Positions 16,866-24,685 of a DNA stretch of 33,600 bases are shown here, in pieces. The DNA lies in the NCBI RefSeq assembly GCF_002256775.1, contig NZ_NCII01000027.1, forward strand, positions 1 to 33,600. Direction: 5' to 3'. The notes under the pieces were generated by a model. That model worked only from the letters and a program-made list of their open reading frames with translations, ran no database searches and was not told the DNA's origin. The stretch comes from Novosphingobium sp. 17-62-19 (GTDB lineage Bacteria; Pseudomonadota; Alphaproteobacteria; Sphingomonadales; Sphingomonadaceae). Within the stretch, counting starts at the first letter, position 1. Every line of letters begins with the position of its first letter. The translations under genes and the position numbers were made by a program.

Positions 16866-17612
16866 TCATTCGGCTGGACTGTCGGCCAGAACCTCGGCCA
16901 GCCATTCGAACTGCGCCTTGCACCCATTGTCCAGCAACAGCGTGCCAAGCGCGGCAGCATCGGCGGGCACCGCTTCCGGCTCCAGCGTGACGATGCGGAA
17001 CTCTGCCGCCTTGTCGGGCGCGGTTTCGTCATAGATGCGGTAGGTGCGGCCTTCCTGCGGGGCGAGCATGGTCTTGGGCCAAGCGATGCCAGCCGTTTTG
17101 GGCGGCCACTGCATTCGCACCATCTCGCCGCCCTCGCTCTCGGTCAGCCAGGTGAAGCTGCGCGCGTCAGCCTTGCCACGCCACAGATAAAGGTCACTGC
17201 CACGCGGCACGCAGACATTGCCGTCCTGATTGGTATCGGCGATCCAGATGCTGACGGGCAGCACCACCTCGGGGTCACCAGCCACCGCACCACGCACCGC
17301 TCCTGCGCGCACCGAAGCCGGATTGCTGAGTGACCGGGCCAGCAGCGCAGCAGCTCCGCGATCACGATTCACAGCAGAGTCCATCACGAAAGTCCCCGCG
17401 CCTTTCAGAACGCGCGTCCCCGCCTTGTCGAGCACGGTGACGACGTCCCCGGCCTTCAACACCACGCTGGCGTTGGCCGGAAGCCGCTTGCCTTTCGGAT
17501 AGTTCACCGCTGTCGGCCCGGTAGAGCGGACGACCACCGCCTGCGCCATCGTCTCCGATGACACGGCAGCAGCCATCAACGCGCCCGCTGCTATCAGGAC
17601 CGTGCGCCGCAT
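16866..17612 (-). CDS. Secreted protein of unknown function, paralogue of its upstream neighbour
   Basis: A 248-residue protein with a signal peptide (MRRTVLIAAGALMAAAVSS, cleavage near MAQA). The mature N-terminus VVVRSTGPTAVNYPKGKRLP and the following VVLKAGDVVTVLDKAGTRVLKGAGTF are nearly shared with the adjacent gene at 17615-18382, so the two arose by duplication. The middle part differs. Two Cys, in NVCVPRG and in NGCKAQ near the C-terminus, are matched in position in the paralogue (TYCVAD and KGCTAQ), suggesting a conserved disulphide. The GDVVTVLDKAG strand pattern recalls FecR-like periplasmic sensor segments, but I cannot assign a family. It lies two bases downstream of its paralogue in an operon with a CHASE2 cyclase. 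Confidence 0.75.
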   Translation of the reverse strand: MRRTVLIAAGALMAAAVSSETMAQAVVVRSTGPTAVNYPKGKRLPANASVVLKAGDVVTVLDKAGTRVLKGAGTFVMDSAVNRDRGAAALLARSLSNPASVRAGAVRGAVAGDPEVVLPVSIWIADTNQDGNVCVPRGSDLYLWRGKADARSFTWLTESEGGEMVRMQWPPKTAGIAWPKTMLAPQEGRTYRIYDETAPDKAAEFRIVTLEPEAVPADAAALGTLLLDNGCKAQFEWLAEVLADSPAE

Positions 17613-17614
17613 GT

Positions 17615-18382
17615 TCAGCCCCCCGCCTGCGTGGCGCTAGCAAGGTTGGCCAGCAGATCAAGCTGCGCGGTGCAGCCCTTTTCCGCCATCGTGCCTGCAA
17701 TCTCCACCTCGTCCGTCGGCACCGTGGCGAGCACCATCGTGCGGATCTTCACCGGCCCGCCCACCGGACTGCTGAATGTGTAGGTCTGCCCATCGACCAC
17801 CGGCACGGTCGCCGATGGCCAGACTTTCAGCGGATTGCCCGCGCGCCAGCTCACATCGGCGGTGCTGCCATCCTGCGAAAGCAGCGTGCCGGTGCCGTCC
17901 AGCGTCTTGTCTGGCCGCCACAGCACCAGCGCGGCAGGATCGGCCACGCAATAGGTGCCGCCCTTGCTCACATCGATGTGCCACACATTCTCTGGCGCAG
18001 TGGGAGCCGCGACCACAGGAGCCGCCGTGGCCCCGCGCACAGCCCCGGTCCGCGTCCGTGCCCCGCCGCCGCGCGCCATCATCGAGGCCAGCGCCGTCGC
18101 GCCGCCGCCATCGCGGTTGACCGCACCGTTCAGCGTGAAAGTGCCCGGCCCCGCCAGAACGCGGGTGCCCGCCTTGTCCAGCACCGTCACCTGATCGCCG
18201 CCCTTCAGCACGACCGTGGCGTGCGCAGGCAACTTCTTGCCCTGCGGATAGGCCCCCGCCGAAGGCCCGGTAGAGCGCACAACGACCGATTGCGCCATCG
18301 CGCTGCCTGCGATTGCCATTCCGGCCAGCGCCGCCATTCCGGCAACACCTTTGCGGATCAGCTTGCGATCAACCCAGCCCAT
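17615..18382 (-). CDS. Secreted protein of unknown function with FecR-like repeat strands
   Basis: A 255-residue exported protein with a hydrophobic signal (VAGMAALAGMAIAGSAMAQ, cleavage after AMA). The mature start SVVVRSTGPSAGAYPQGKKL and VVLKGGDQVTVLDKAGTRVLAGPGTF match the next gene closely. The central region is Ala/Gly/Arg-rich (ARGGGARTRTGAVRG), then comes a segment with TYCVAD and KGCTAQ Cys positions conserved in the paralogue. Its start overlaps the end of the cyclase gene by 14 bases, so it is probably translated with it. A periplasmic partner of the CHASE2 sensor is a reasonable guess, not shown by the sequence. Confidence 0.75.
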   Translation of the reverse strand: MGWVDRKLIRKGVAGMAALAGMAIAGSAMAQSVVVRSTGPSAGAYPQGKKLPAHATVVLKGGDQVTVLDKAGTRVLAGPGTFTLNGAVNRDGGGATALASMMARGGGARTRTGAVRGATAAPVVAAPTAPENVWHIDVSKGGTYCVADPAALVLWRPDKTLDGTGTLLSQDGSTADVSWRAGNPLKVWPSATVPVVDGQTYTFSSPVGGPVKIRTMVLATVPTDEVEIAGTMAEKGCTAQLDLLANLASATQAGG

Positions 18383-20414
18383 TGTTCTCTCCCTCGTGCG
18401 CCTCGCGCAGTCTTTCGATCAAATTCATCATCGCCTCATCGCCCTGCGCCGAATCGGGCAGGTTGTCTGTGAGGGTCTGCACACGATCCCGGTCACCCGC
18501 TGAATGGGCACTGAGCAAGTCGGCAGAAAGCTGCCGCTGTTCCATCCGCATCTCCGGCACCGGCTCGAATATCTGGACCGGCGTTGATCGCCCGCGCAGA
18601 ACCACTTCGCCCATGGGCCTGAACCAGTCCAGCCCCGACCGCTCCACCGCCTCACGGCTCACCAGCACTTTGGTGTCGAGCGTCTTGTTCGCGCCTTCAA
18701 GCCGCGCGGCGGTGTTCATCGCATCGCCCAACGCGGTGTACTGGATGCGCCCCTCGCCCCCGAAGTTGCCCACCACTGCCTCGCCATAATGGACGCCCAC
18801 GCGAGTGCGGCCGATCTTCGGCACGCCTTCGGGCACGTTCCTGCGGAAGTCCTCGCCCGCCAGATACATCGCCCACGCCGCCTTCACAGCCCGCTCGCCA
18901 TCGTCAGGATAGGCAATCGGCGCGCCCCAGAACGCCACCACCGCATCGCCCACAAACTTGTCGAGCGTGCCGCCATATTCCAGCACCACCGCGCTCAGCC
19001 GGTCGAGGTAATCGTTCAGCAGCCGCGCAATCATCTCCGGCTCTACCGCGTGCGTCAGCTTGGTAAAGCCCTCCAGATCGCTGAACAGGCAGAAAATTTC
19101 GCGCTTCTCGCCATGCAACGAAAGGCGCTCAGGATTGCGCATGATCTCTGCCGCCACCGATCGCGGCAGGTATTTGCCCAGCGCCCCTTGCGCAAATTCG
19201 CGCTGCGCCGCGTTGATTGCGCGCAGCCCCGAACTCACCGCAGTAAACGCGATCAGCCAGCCGATCAGCCAGCCCGTTGCAGGCAAGTCCAGCGTGTCAT
19301 AGCCCGCCCTCTCCACCAGAAACGGCACCGCAAGGAACAGCGCAAACTGCGCCACCACCGCCAGCGCCAGAACCCACGTCCGCGTCTGCACAACCGCCGT
19401 AGCCACGCCAAGGCCAACCGCCAGCAAGGCCGCGAGCAGCTTGATCCACACGGCGGGCGGCGCTTTCCACGCCTTGTCCAGCAGTTGCGCCAGCATCGAT
19501 GCGTGAACTTCCACCCCGATCATCCGCGTCTCGCCGGTCACCGGATTTCCGGTGCGGGTGAACGGCGTGTCGAACTGGTCAAAGTCCGCAAAATCGCCAC
19601 CGATCAGGATATAGCGCCCCTTGATAACATCAGCCACAAAGGGCGCGGTTTCCGGGTCCGCCAGCAGATCAATCGGAATCTTGTCAAACACCGGACGGTC
19701 GGTCGCTGTCGGAACGCGGAAGCGGATTGGCCCGGTGAACGTGGCAAAGCGCGCATCGGCATCTGGCCCCTGTTCGGTCAATGCCAGCGAAAGCAAAGTC
19801 GGCAACCCCGGATACTGCTTGGGCCAGCGCCGCGCCACACCATCGGAGTCCGTTTCAAGCAGGATCGACGCCGGGCCAACCTTGTCCGTCCGCACGCTCT
19901 GCTGAAAGGCTTTGAGATCCTGCTCCTGCTCATAGGTGATCGCTTCGGGGTTTGTGCGATTGTCGGCATAGGCAAGATACACCGGCGTCTGCATGGCCTT
20001 CAGCGAAGCGCGCAACACGTCATCGTCGTCCTGCGGGCTGTCAAACAGCACGTCGATGCCCACGCCCTTGGCACCCAGCTTATCGATTTCCGTCAAAGCC
20101 TTGGCCAGAATGGTGCGATCTACTGGCGAAATCTGCCCGGTCGCGCGATTGGTATCGGCGGTATAAACCACCAGCGTCACACGTTTGTCCGTGTCAGCAG
20201 GCAGCGCAAAATTGGCAGCCCGCAAATCATAGAGCGCAGCCTCTGCATCGCGCAGCAAGGGAAGCCGCCAACTGCTGAACGCAATGAATAGCGCAACCGC
20301 AATCAGCCCCAGCGCCACCACCGTGCGCTGCACGCCCAGTTGCCCCAGCCCGCGCATTGCGGTGCGGCCAATCTCGCTCGCGCCCGCTTCTGCCGCCTTA
20401 TTACGCCAAGGCAT
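18369..20414 (-). CDS. CHASE2-domain adenylate/guanylate cyclase
   Basis: A 681-residue membrane-bound class III nucleotide cyclase that would make cAMP or cGMP. An N-terminal membrane helix (VVALGLIAVALFIAFSS) is followed by an extracytoplasmic CHASE2 sensor to about residue 310. Then come hydrophobic helices (WIKLLAALLAVGLG, TWVLALAVVAQFALFLA, GWLIGWLIAFTAV). A cytoplasmic cyclase domain begins near residue 430. Metal-binding aspartates are in FSDLEGF (near 443) and in FVGDAVVAFWG (near 488); YTALGDAMNTAARLE carries the transition-state Asn and Arg. The catalytic set looks complete. The ATG at 20414 (MPWRNK) has a G-rich ribosome-binding site; an ATG at 20441 is the alternative. It is first in an operon with two paralogous secreted proteins. 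Confidence 0.9.
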   Translation of the reverse strand: MPWRNKAAEAGASEIGRTAMRGLGQLGVQRTVVALGLIAVALFIAFSSWRLPLLRDAEAALYDLRAANFALPADTDKRVTLVVYTADTNRATGQISPVDRTILAKALTEIDKLGAKGVGIDVLFDSPQDDDDVLRASLKAMQTPVYLAYADNRTNPEAITYEQEQDLKAFQQSVRTDKVGPASILLETDSDGVARRWPKQYPGLPTLLSLALTEQGPDADARFATFTGPIRFRVPTATDRPVFDKIPIDLLADPETAPFVADVIKGRYILIGGDFADFDQFDTPFTRTGNPVTGETRMIGVEVHASMLAQLLDKAWKAPPAVWIKLLAALLAVGLGVATAVVQTRTWVLALAVVAQFALFLAVPFLVERAGYDTLDLPATGWLIGWLIAFTAVSSGLRAINAAQREFAQGALGKYLPRSVAAEIMRNPERLSLHGEKREIFCLFSDLEGFTKLTHAVEPEMIARLLNDYLDRLSAVVLEYGGTLDKFVGDAVVAFWGAPIAYPDDGERAVKAAWAMYLAGEDFRRNVPEGVPKIGRTRVGVHYGEAVVGNFGGEGRIQYTALGDAMNTAARLEGANKTLDTKVLVSREAVERSGLDWFRPMGEVVLRGRSTPVQIFEPVPEMRMEQRQLSADLLSAHSAGDRDRVQTLTDNLPDSAQGDEAMMNLIERLREAHEGENNGLG

Positions 20415-20578
20415 GTTTCGCCCCCCATTCGCATATCTCAAAGGCCCGCCGCCAAAGCGCGAGCCTTACCCCCGAAGATTTTGCGAACCCGTGCGAGCGC
20501 CTTTGCGCCTCGCCCCAAAGCATAGGCGGATTGTTGCAGCCCTGCCAATGCGGAACTGCACGGCAGTGGAGCGAAAGA

Positions 20579-21250
20579 TCAGAAACCCAGGAAGCGCACG
20601 TTCCCGTCCACCGGTTCACGCTCACGCGGGAAACCGTTCACGCTGGCATCTTCCACGCGATAGCCGATGGCCATGCCGCAAAAGAAGATGTGCGTTTCGT
20701 CCGATACGCCGATGAAATCCTTGATCAGCCGGGCGTGCATCGCAAGGAATTCCTGCGGGCAGGAATCCAGCCCTTCCTCGCGCAGCAGCAGCATGATCGT
20801 CTGCAACCACATGCCGGTATCAGACCATTGCGGCGATCCCATGCGCCGGTCAAAATAGCACATCTGCACCGCCGGCGCGCCAAACGACGTCACGTTGTTG
20901 CGCACGAAATCGGCTCGCGCATCGCCATCACCGCGGCCCACGCCCATCGCCTGATACATGGCTGCACCCACCTGATGCAGGCGCGCCTTGCATTCCGGGA
21001 TCACTTCAGGCTGCGACCACGAATATTCAATCGGATCCTGCATTGGCGAAACCAGCATCTTCGCCTGCAAATCGGCCAATGGTGCCCCGGTCAGGATCGT
21101 GGCTTCCCACGGCTGGAAATTGCACCCCGAAGGAGTCCACCGCGCCTTGTCCATCACACGTTGCAACACTTCGAGCGGCACCGCATCGGGCTTGAACACC
21201 CGGATCGAACGGCGGGATAGAACGGCTTCGCTGACTGTCATGGTGCTCAT
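20579..21250 (-). CDS. FMN-dependent nitroreductase-family oxidoreductase
   Basis: A 223-residue member of the nitroreductase superfamily: N-terminal SEAVLSRRSIRVFK (phosphate-binding Arg residues), TPSGCNFQPWEATIL (FMN contact) and a C-terminal IFFCGMAIGYRVEDASVN, the usual GY segment. It would use NAD(P)H and FMN to reduce nitro compounds, quinones or related substrates in the cytoplasm. The length is normal. The ATG at 21250 is chosen; an ATG at 21241 is possible. No ribosome-binding site is visible and the predicted start of transcription is almost at the ATG, so a leaderless message is possible. A perfect palindrome lies in its promoter. The natural substrate is unknown. Confidence 0.87.
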   Translation of the reverse strand: MSTMTVSEAVLSRRSIRVFKPDAVPLEVLQRVMDKARWTPSGCNFQPWEATILTGAPLADLQAKMLVSPMQDPIEYSWSQPEVIPECKARLHQVGAAMYQAMGVGRGDGDARADFVRNNVTSFGAPAVQMCYFDRRMGSPQWSDTGMWLQTIMLLLREEGLDSCPQEFLAMHARLIKDFIGVSDETHIFFCGMAIGYRVEDASVNGFPREREPVDGNVRFLGF

Positions 21251-21256
21251 GCGCGA

Positions 21257-21286
21257 TTAACTGCCCAGTTAACCCCTCGCCGTCAA
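21257..21286 (-). promoter_or_regulatory. Promoter with palindromic repressor-type operator for the nitroreductase gene
   Basis: Positions 21257-21272 are TTAACTG-CC-CAGTTAA, a perfect 7-bp inverted repeat with a 2-bp centre. On the minus strand TTGACG (21286-21281) is a good -35, and a 17-bp spacing puts the -10 inside the palindrome, just before the nitroreductase ATG. The shape matches operators of TetR- or MarR-like repressors. No regulator gene is adjacent. Confidence 0.6.
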
Positions 21287-21293
21287 GCGCTCG

Positions 21294-23105
21294 CTACTCG
21301 TCCTCGAACAGGTCCGCCAACTGCTCGATAATCGTGCCGCCAAGCTGTTCGGCGTCCATGATCGTCACCGCGCGGCGATAGTAACGGGTCACGTCATGTC
21401 CGATGCCGATAGCCACCAGTTGGACCGGCGATTGCTTTTCGATCCAGTCGATCACCTTGCGCAAGTGCTGCTCAAGATAGCCCGCATTGTTCACCGAAAG
21501 CGTCGAATCATCCACCGGCGCGCCATCGGATATGACCATCAGGATGCGGCGGTCTTCGGGCCGTGCCAGCAGGCGGCTATGCGCCCAAAGCAGCGCCTCA
21601 CCGTCGATGTTTTCCTTCAGCAACCCTTCGCGCATCATCAGGCCAAGGTTCTTGCGCGCGCGCCGCCACGGCTCGTCCGCCTTCTTATAGACGATGTGCC
21701 GCAGATCGTTGAGGCGGCCCGGCTGTGCGGGTTTGCCGCCTGCCAGCCACGCCTCGCGGCTCTGGCCACCTTTCCATGCGCGTGTAGTGAAGCCGAGCAC
21801 TTCGGTCTTCACGCCGCACCGCTCCAGCGTGCGCGCGAGAATATCGGCGCTGATCGCTGCGATGGAAATGGGCCGCCCGCGCATCGAACCCGAATTGTCG
21901 ATCAGCAGCGTGACAATGGTGTCCTTGAACTCCACATCGCGCTCGATCTTGTAGGACAGCGAATGGCCGGGCGAGATCACCACACGCGCCAGCCGCGCGG
22001 CATCGAGCAGGCCTTCTTCCTGATCGAAGTCCCATGACCGGTTCTGCTGCGCCATCAACCGGCGCTGGAGTCGATTGGCGAGCCGCGTGACCACCCCTTG
22101 CAGACCTTTCAGCTGCGTATCGAGATAGGCGCGCAGGCGCGTCAGCTCTTCCTCGTCACAAAGTTCGGTCGCCGCGATGATTTCATCAAACTGGCTGGTA
22201 TAGGCCGTGTAGTCAAAGTTCTCTGGTAGATCGGTCCACGGGCGGTTCGGACGCGTGGGCAACATGCCCTCCTCGCCTTCGTCGGCCATGTCGGAATCGG
22301 CGGAATCGTCGTCCTCAATCTCCTGCTCGGACTCCGAATCCTCGTCGCCCTCGCTGGTATCACCCGCCATTTCAGACGGCTGCTGCTCCTGATCGTCAGA
22401 GCTGCTCGGCTCTTCCTCGCCCTCGTCTTCCTGATCCTCGCCCTCGTCGTCCTGCGATTCCTCGTTCTGCTCGCTGGCAGACTGGGTCAGGTCAAGATGC
22501 TGCAGCATGTCGAGCGCAAGCTGCTGGAACGCCCGCTGGTCATCCAGCGACAGCGCCAGCGCCTCCATGTCGTTGCCGACCTTGCTTTCGATCCAGCTGC
22601 GCACCATCGCCATGCCGGTTTGTGCCGAAGCAGGCGCTTCCTGCCCGGTGAGCTTTTCGCGCAGCAGCAGTGCAAGCGCGGTAGGCAGCGGCACGTCTTC
22701 GGGCTTTGCCGCACGGGCAATCGGGTCGGACGCCGTGCGCATGGCCACCGCTGCGTTCAGATTGCCGCGCATCCCCGCATAGGCATTGGCGCCCAGCGCC
22801 TCGTAACGCACTTGTTCGACCGCGTCATAACAGGCACGGGCAAGTGCTTCACCCGGAGCATTGCGACCATGGATCGCCGCATTGTGGTGCCGCAACCGCA
22901 GCGCCATCGAATCTGCGTGGCCCCGCGCCTCGGCCACCTGATCGGCAGGTAGCGCGCGCCCCGGCATCGGCACGCGCATCGATTGGCCAGACTGCACCGG
23001 CGCATCGGCCGTCCACGCCACTTCCACCTCAGGATCAAGCGAAATGGCGCGCGCAGTGCCGGTCAGCACCGCACGAAAACGGTCAAGGGGGGATTCGTCA
23101 GCCAA
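21294..23105 (-). CDS. cobT: CobT-like cobaltochelatase subunit with VWA domain
   Basis: A 603-residue cytoplasmic protein. The N-terminal half resembles CobT ([21 protein letters not shown]). A very acidic linker lies at about residues 210-280 (runs of Glu/Asp/Ser), and a C-terminal von Willebrand A domain carries the MIDAS motif DNSGSM near residue 402 and later ISDGAPVDD. In the aerobic cobalamin pathway CobT works with CobS and CobN to insert cobalt into hydrogenobyrinic acid diamide. The length fits CobT. Neither cobS nor cobN is in this window, so the pathway cannot be confirmed here. It lies between fsa upstream and the nitroreductase downstream on the same strand. Confidence 0.88.
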   Translation of the reverse strand: MADESPLDRFRAVLTGTARAISLDPEVEVAWTADAPVQSGQSMRVPMPGRALPADQVAEARGHADSMALRLRHHNAAIHGRNAPGEALARACYDAVEQVRYEALGANAYAGMRGNLNAAVAMRTASDPIARAAKPEDVPLPTALALLLREKLTGQEAPASAQTGMAMVRSWIESKVGNDMEALALSLDDQRAFQQLALDMLQHLDLTQSASEQNEESQDDEGEDQEDEGEEEPSSSDDQEQQPSEMAGDTSEGDEDSESEQEIEDDDSADSDMADEGEEGMLPTRPNRPWTDLPENFDYTAYTSQFDEIIAATELCDEEELTRLRAYLDTQLKGLQGVVTRLANRLQRRLMAQQNRSWDFDQEEGLLDAARLARVVISPGHSLSYKIERDVEFKDTIVTLLIDNSGSMRGRPISIAAISADILARTLERCGVKTEVLGFTTRAWKGGQSREAWLAGGKPAQPGRLNDLRHIVYKKADEPWRRARKNLGLMMREGLLKENIDGEALLWAHSRLLARPEDRRILMVISDGAPVDDSTLSVNNAGYLEQHLRKVIDWIEKQSPVQLVAIGIGHDVTRYYRRAVTIMDAEQLGGTIIEQLADLFEDE

Positions 23106-23140
23106 TGCCTGCCTTCAATACCTCTGGCCCCTCAGCGAGC

Positions 23141-23160
23141 GCCCCCGCGAAGGCGGGGGC
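23141..23160. repeat. Short GC-rich hairpin repeat between fsa and cobT
   Basis: An 8-bp perfect stem, GCCCCCGC with GCGGGGGC, around GAAG, in the 76-bp gap downstream of fsa and just upstream of cobT. Similar CCCCGCGAAGGCGGGG palindromes are scattered in sphingomonad genomes (from memory). There is no U-run, so it is not a classic terminator. It may act as an mRNA-stability or attenuation element. Confidence 0.65.
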
Positions 23161-23181
23161 CTCAGGCGGGCCAACTCAAGT

Positions 23182-23835
23182 TCAACCGATCTTCTGGCCG
23201 GTCTTCGCCCAATCCGCAAGGAAGCCTTCGATACCCTTGTCCGTAAGGACATGTTTGAACAGGCCCTTGATCACGGCGGGCGGTGCTGTGATCACGTCAG
23301 CACCGATCTTCGCGCTTTCCAGCACATGCACACCGTGGCGGATCGAAGCGACGAGGATCTGCGTCTCGAACGCATAGTTGTCATAGATCAGGCGGATGTC
23401 GCGGATCAGATCCATGCCATCGAAGCCATTGTCGTCATGACGGCCCACGAAAGGCGAGATGAACGTCGCGCCCGCCTTCGCAGCCAGCAGCGCCTGATTG
23501 GCTGAGAAGCACAGCGTGACGTTCACCTGAGTGCCGTCGCTGGTCAGGGCCTTGCAGGTCTTCAGCCCGTCGATGGTCAGCGGCACCTTGATGCAGACGT
23601 TATCCGCGATTTTGCGCAGGATTTCGGCCTCACGCATCATTCCCGCATGGTCGAGCGCGACGACTTCAGCCGAAACCGGACCATCGACCAGACCGCAGAT
23701 TTCGCGCGTGACTTCGATGAAGTCCTTGCCGGCCTTGGCGATCAGCGTGGGGTTGGTGGTCACGCCATCGAGCAGGCCAGTGGCGGCAAGATCCGCGATA
23801 TCGGCAGTATCGGCAGTGTCGACAAAGAACTTCAT
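23182..23835 (-). CDS. fsa: Transaldolase / fructose-6-phosphate aldolase-type enzyme
   Basis: A 217-residue enzyme of the short (FSA-like) transaldolase family, beginning [17 protein letters not shown] with the signature [14 protein letters not shown]. The Schiff-base Lys is in CIKVPLT, near residue 83. [28 protein letters not shown] forms the substrate pocket, and the C-terminal [16 protein letters not shown] completes the barrel. It would transfer dihydroxyacetone units between sugar phosphates in the non-oxidative pentose phosphate pathway. Some members act as transaldolase and others as fructose-6-phosphate aldolase, and sequence reading alone does not separate them. The length is typical. 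A GAAGG ribosome-binding site lies about nine bases before the ATG. Confidence 0.93.
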   Translation of the reverse strand: MKFFVDTADTADIADLAATGLLDGVTTNPTLIAKAGKDFIEVTREICGLVDGPVSAEVVALDHAGMMREAEILRKIADNVCIKVPLTIDGLKTCKALTSDGTQVNVTLCFSANQALLAAKAGATFISPFVGRHDDNGFDGMDLIRDIRLIYDNYAFETQILVASIRHGVHVLESAKIGADVITAPPAVIKGLFKHVLTDKGIEGFLADWAKTGQKIG

Positions 23836-23876
23836 GGGTCTGGCCTTCCGAAGGGAGGGGGAAACGATTCCCTGCG

Positions 23877-23905
23877 CCTATAAGCAAAGCTGCCGGGCTT
23901 GTCAG
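23877..23905 (-). promoter_or_regulatory. Candidate sigma-70-type promoter of fsa
   Basis: On the minus strand CTGACA (23905-23900), a 17-bp spacer and TATAGG (23882-23877) are good matches to both hexamers. The predicted start near 23870 leaves a short leader of about 35 bases with a GAAGG site before the ATG. Confidence 0.6.
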
Positions 23906-23930
23906 GCTTGATGCTTGATAATTTGTCTGA

Positions 23931-24614
23931 TTATTTGAGGCCGAAAGCCGTCATCAGTACCGGATCGTTGGTTGACCGCGGATCGGCACGGATGGCCGCT
24001 TCCTCCCGCCCGATTGCCCGGAAGATGGCATTGTCGGCCTGAATGGCCAGCGAATTGGCAATCCCGCCAATGTCCACGCCGGTCAGCGCTCCCAGCACTT
24101 CGCCGATCAATGGCTCGCGGCTGACGCGAATCGCATCGCCAAATTCGGGGACCATGATCTCGACAAGGCTCGTGCCCATTTCCTGATGCAGATAGGCGCT
24201 TGCCGCCATTGGATCGCTGCTGCGGATCAGGGCCAGCGCATCGCGCACGCCGATGGTGCGCACAGTGTCGGCCACATACGGCGCGGCACGTTCCGCAGCG
24301 TCATAGGCCATGTCATTGAAAGCGCGGCTCAAACGGTCCTTCATCAGCGGCCCGGTGAGGATTCGCGCCAGCACGCCACCGCGATTGCCGATGGATTCGG
24401 GCAGAGCCAGCCGGGTGACAGAATCGTCCCAGAAGCCGCCCGGAGCCAGCAATCGTGCAAAGGCGCGGTCGCTTGAAAGGAACAGCAACCGCCGCACCGC
24501 TTCCTCCAGCGAAAACGCCGGATACGTGGCGCAGCCTGCCACTGACATCACGCCGATTGACGCCATGCCGCCCAGCACAGCCCGCCGCCCCAGCACGTTG
24601 GAAACCTGCGCCAT
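23931..24614 (-). CDS. DUF4197-like predicted lipoprotein
   Basis: A 227-residue protein with a signal peptide and lipobox (VLGGMASIGVMSVAGC, Cys at about 28). The body (FSLEEAVRRLLFLSSDRAFARLL, MKDRLSRAFNDMAYDAAERAAPY, GDAIRVSREPLIGEVLGALTG) matches what I recall of the DUF4197 family, whose function is unknown. The ATG at 24614 is chosen because GAGGAG lies close upstream and the signal peptide starts there; an upstream ATG at 24671 would place a long non-signal extension before it. It is divergent from priA across a 71-bp gap. Confidence 0.8.
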   Translation of the reverse strand: MAQVSNVLGRRAVLGGMASIGVMSVAGCATYPAFSLEEAVRRLLFLSSDRAFARLLAPGGFWDDSVTRLALPESIGNRGGVLARILTGPLMKDRLSRAFNDMAYDAAERAAPYVADTVRTIGVRDALALIRSSDPMAASAYLHQEMGTSLVEIMVPEFGDAIRVSREPLIGEVLGALTGVDIGGIANSLAIQADNAIFRAIGREEAAIRADPRSTNDPVLMTAFGLK

Positions 24615-24647
24615 ATCTTTTCTCCTCAGTTCCTTGGCGCCGGGGCT

Positions 24648-24676
24648 TTGCCCACAGCAGTTGCGCGCCATATAGA
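24648..24676 (+). promoter_or_regulatory. Candidate promoter of priA
   Basis: TTGCCC (24648-24653), a 17-bp spacer and TATAGA (24671-24676) lie just before the priA ATG at 24686. Four of six bases match in each hexamer. The transcript would begin within a few bases of the start codon, and no ribosome-binding site is evident, so it may be leaderless. Confidence 0.5.
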
Positions 24677-24685
24677 CGGGCTAAC

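Noticed and set aside
18789-20291. A 500-codon plus-strand open frame opposite the CHASE2 cyclase.
   Set aside because: Its product is Arg/His/Gln-rich without domain features, while the minus strand encodes a complete cyclase. It is a shadow frame.
24455-24685. Upstream extension of the priA frame to an ATG at 24455.
   Set aside because: It would run antisense through the DUF4197-like gene, and the canonical PriA N-terminus starts at 24686, right after a promoter-like sequence.
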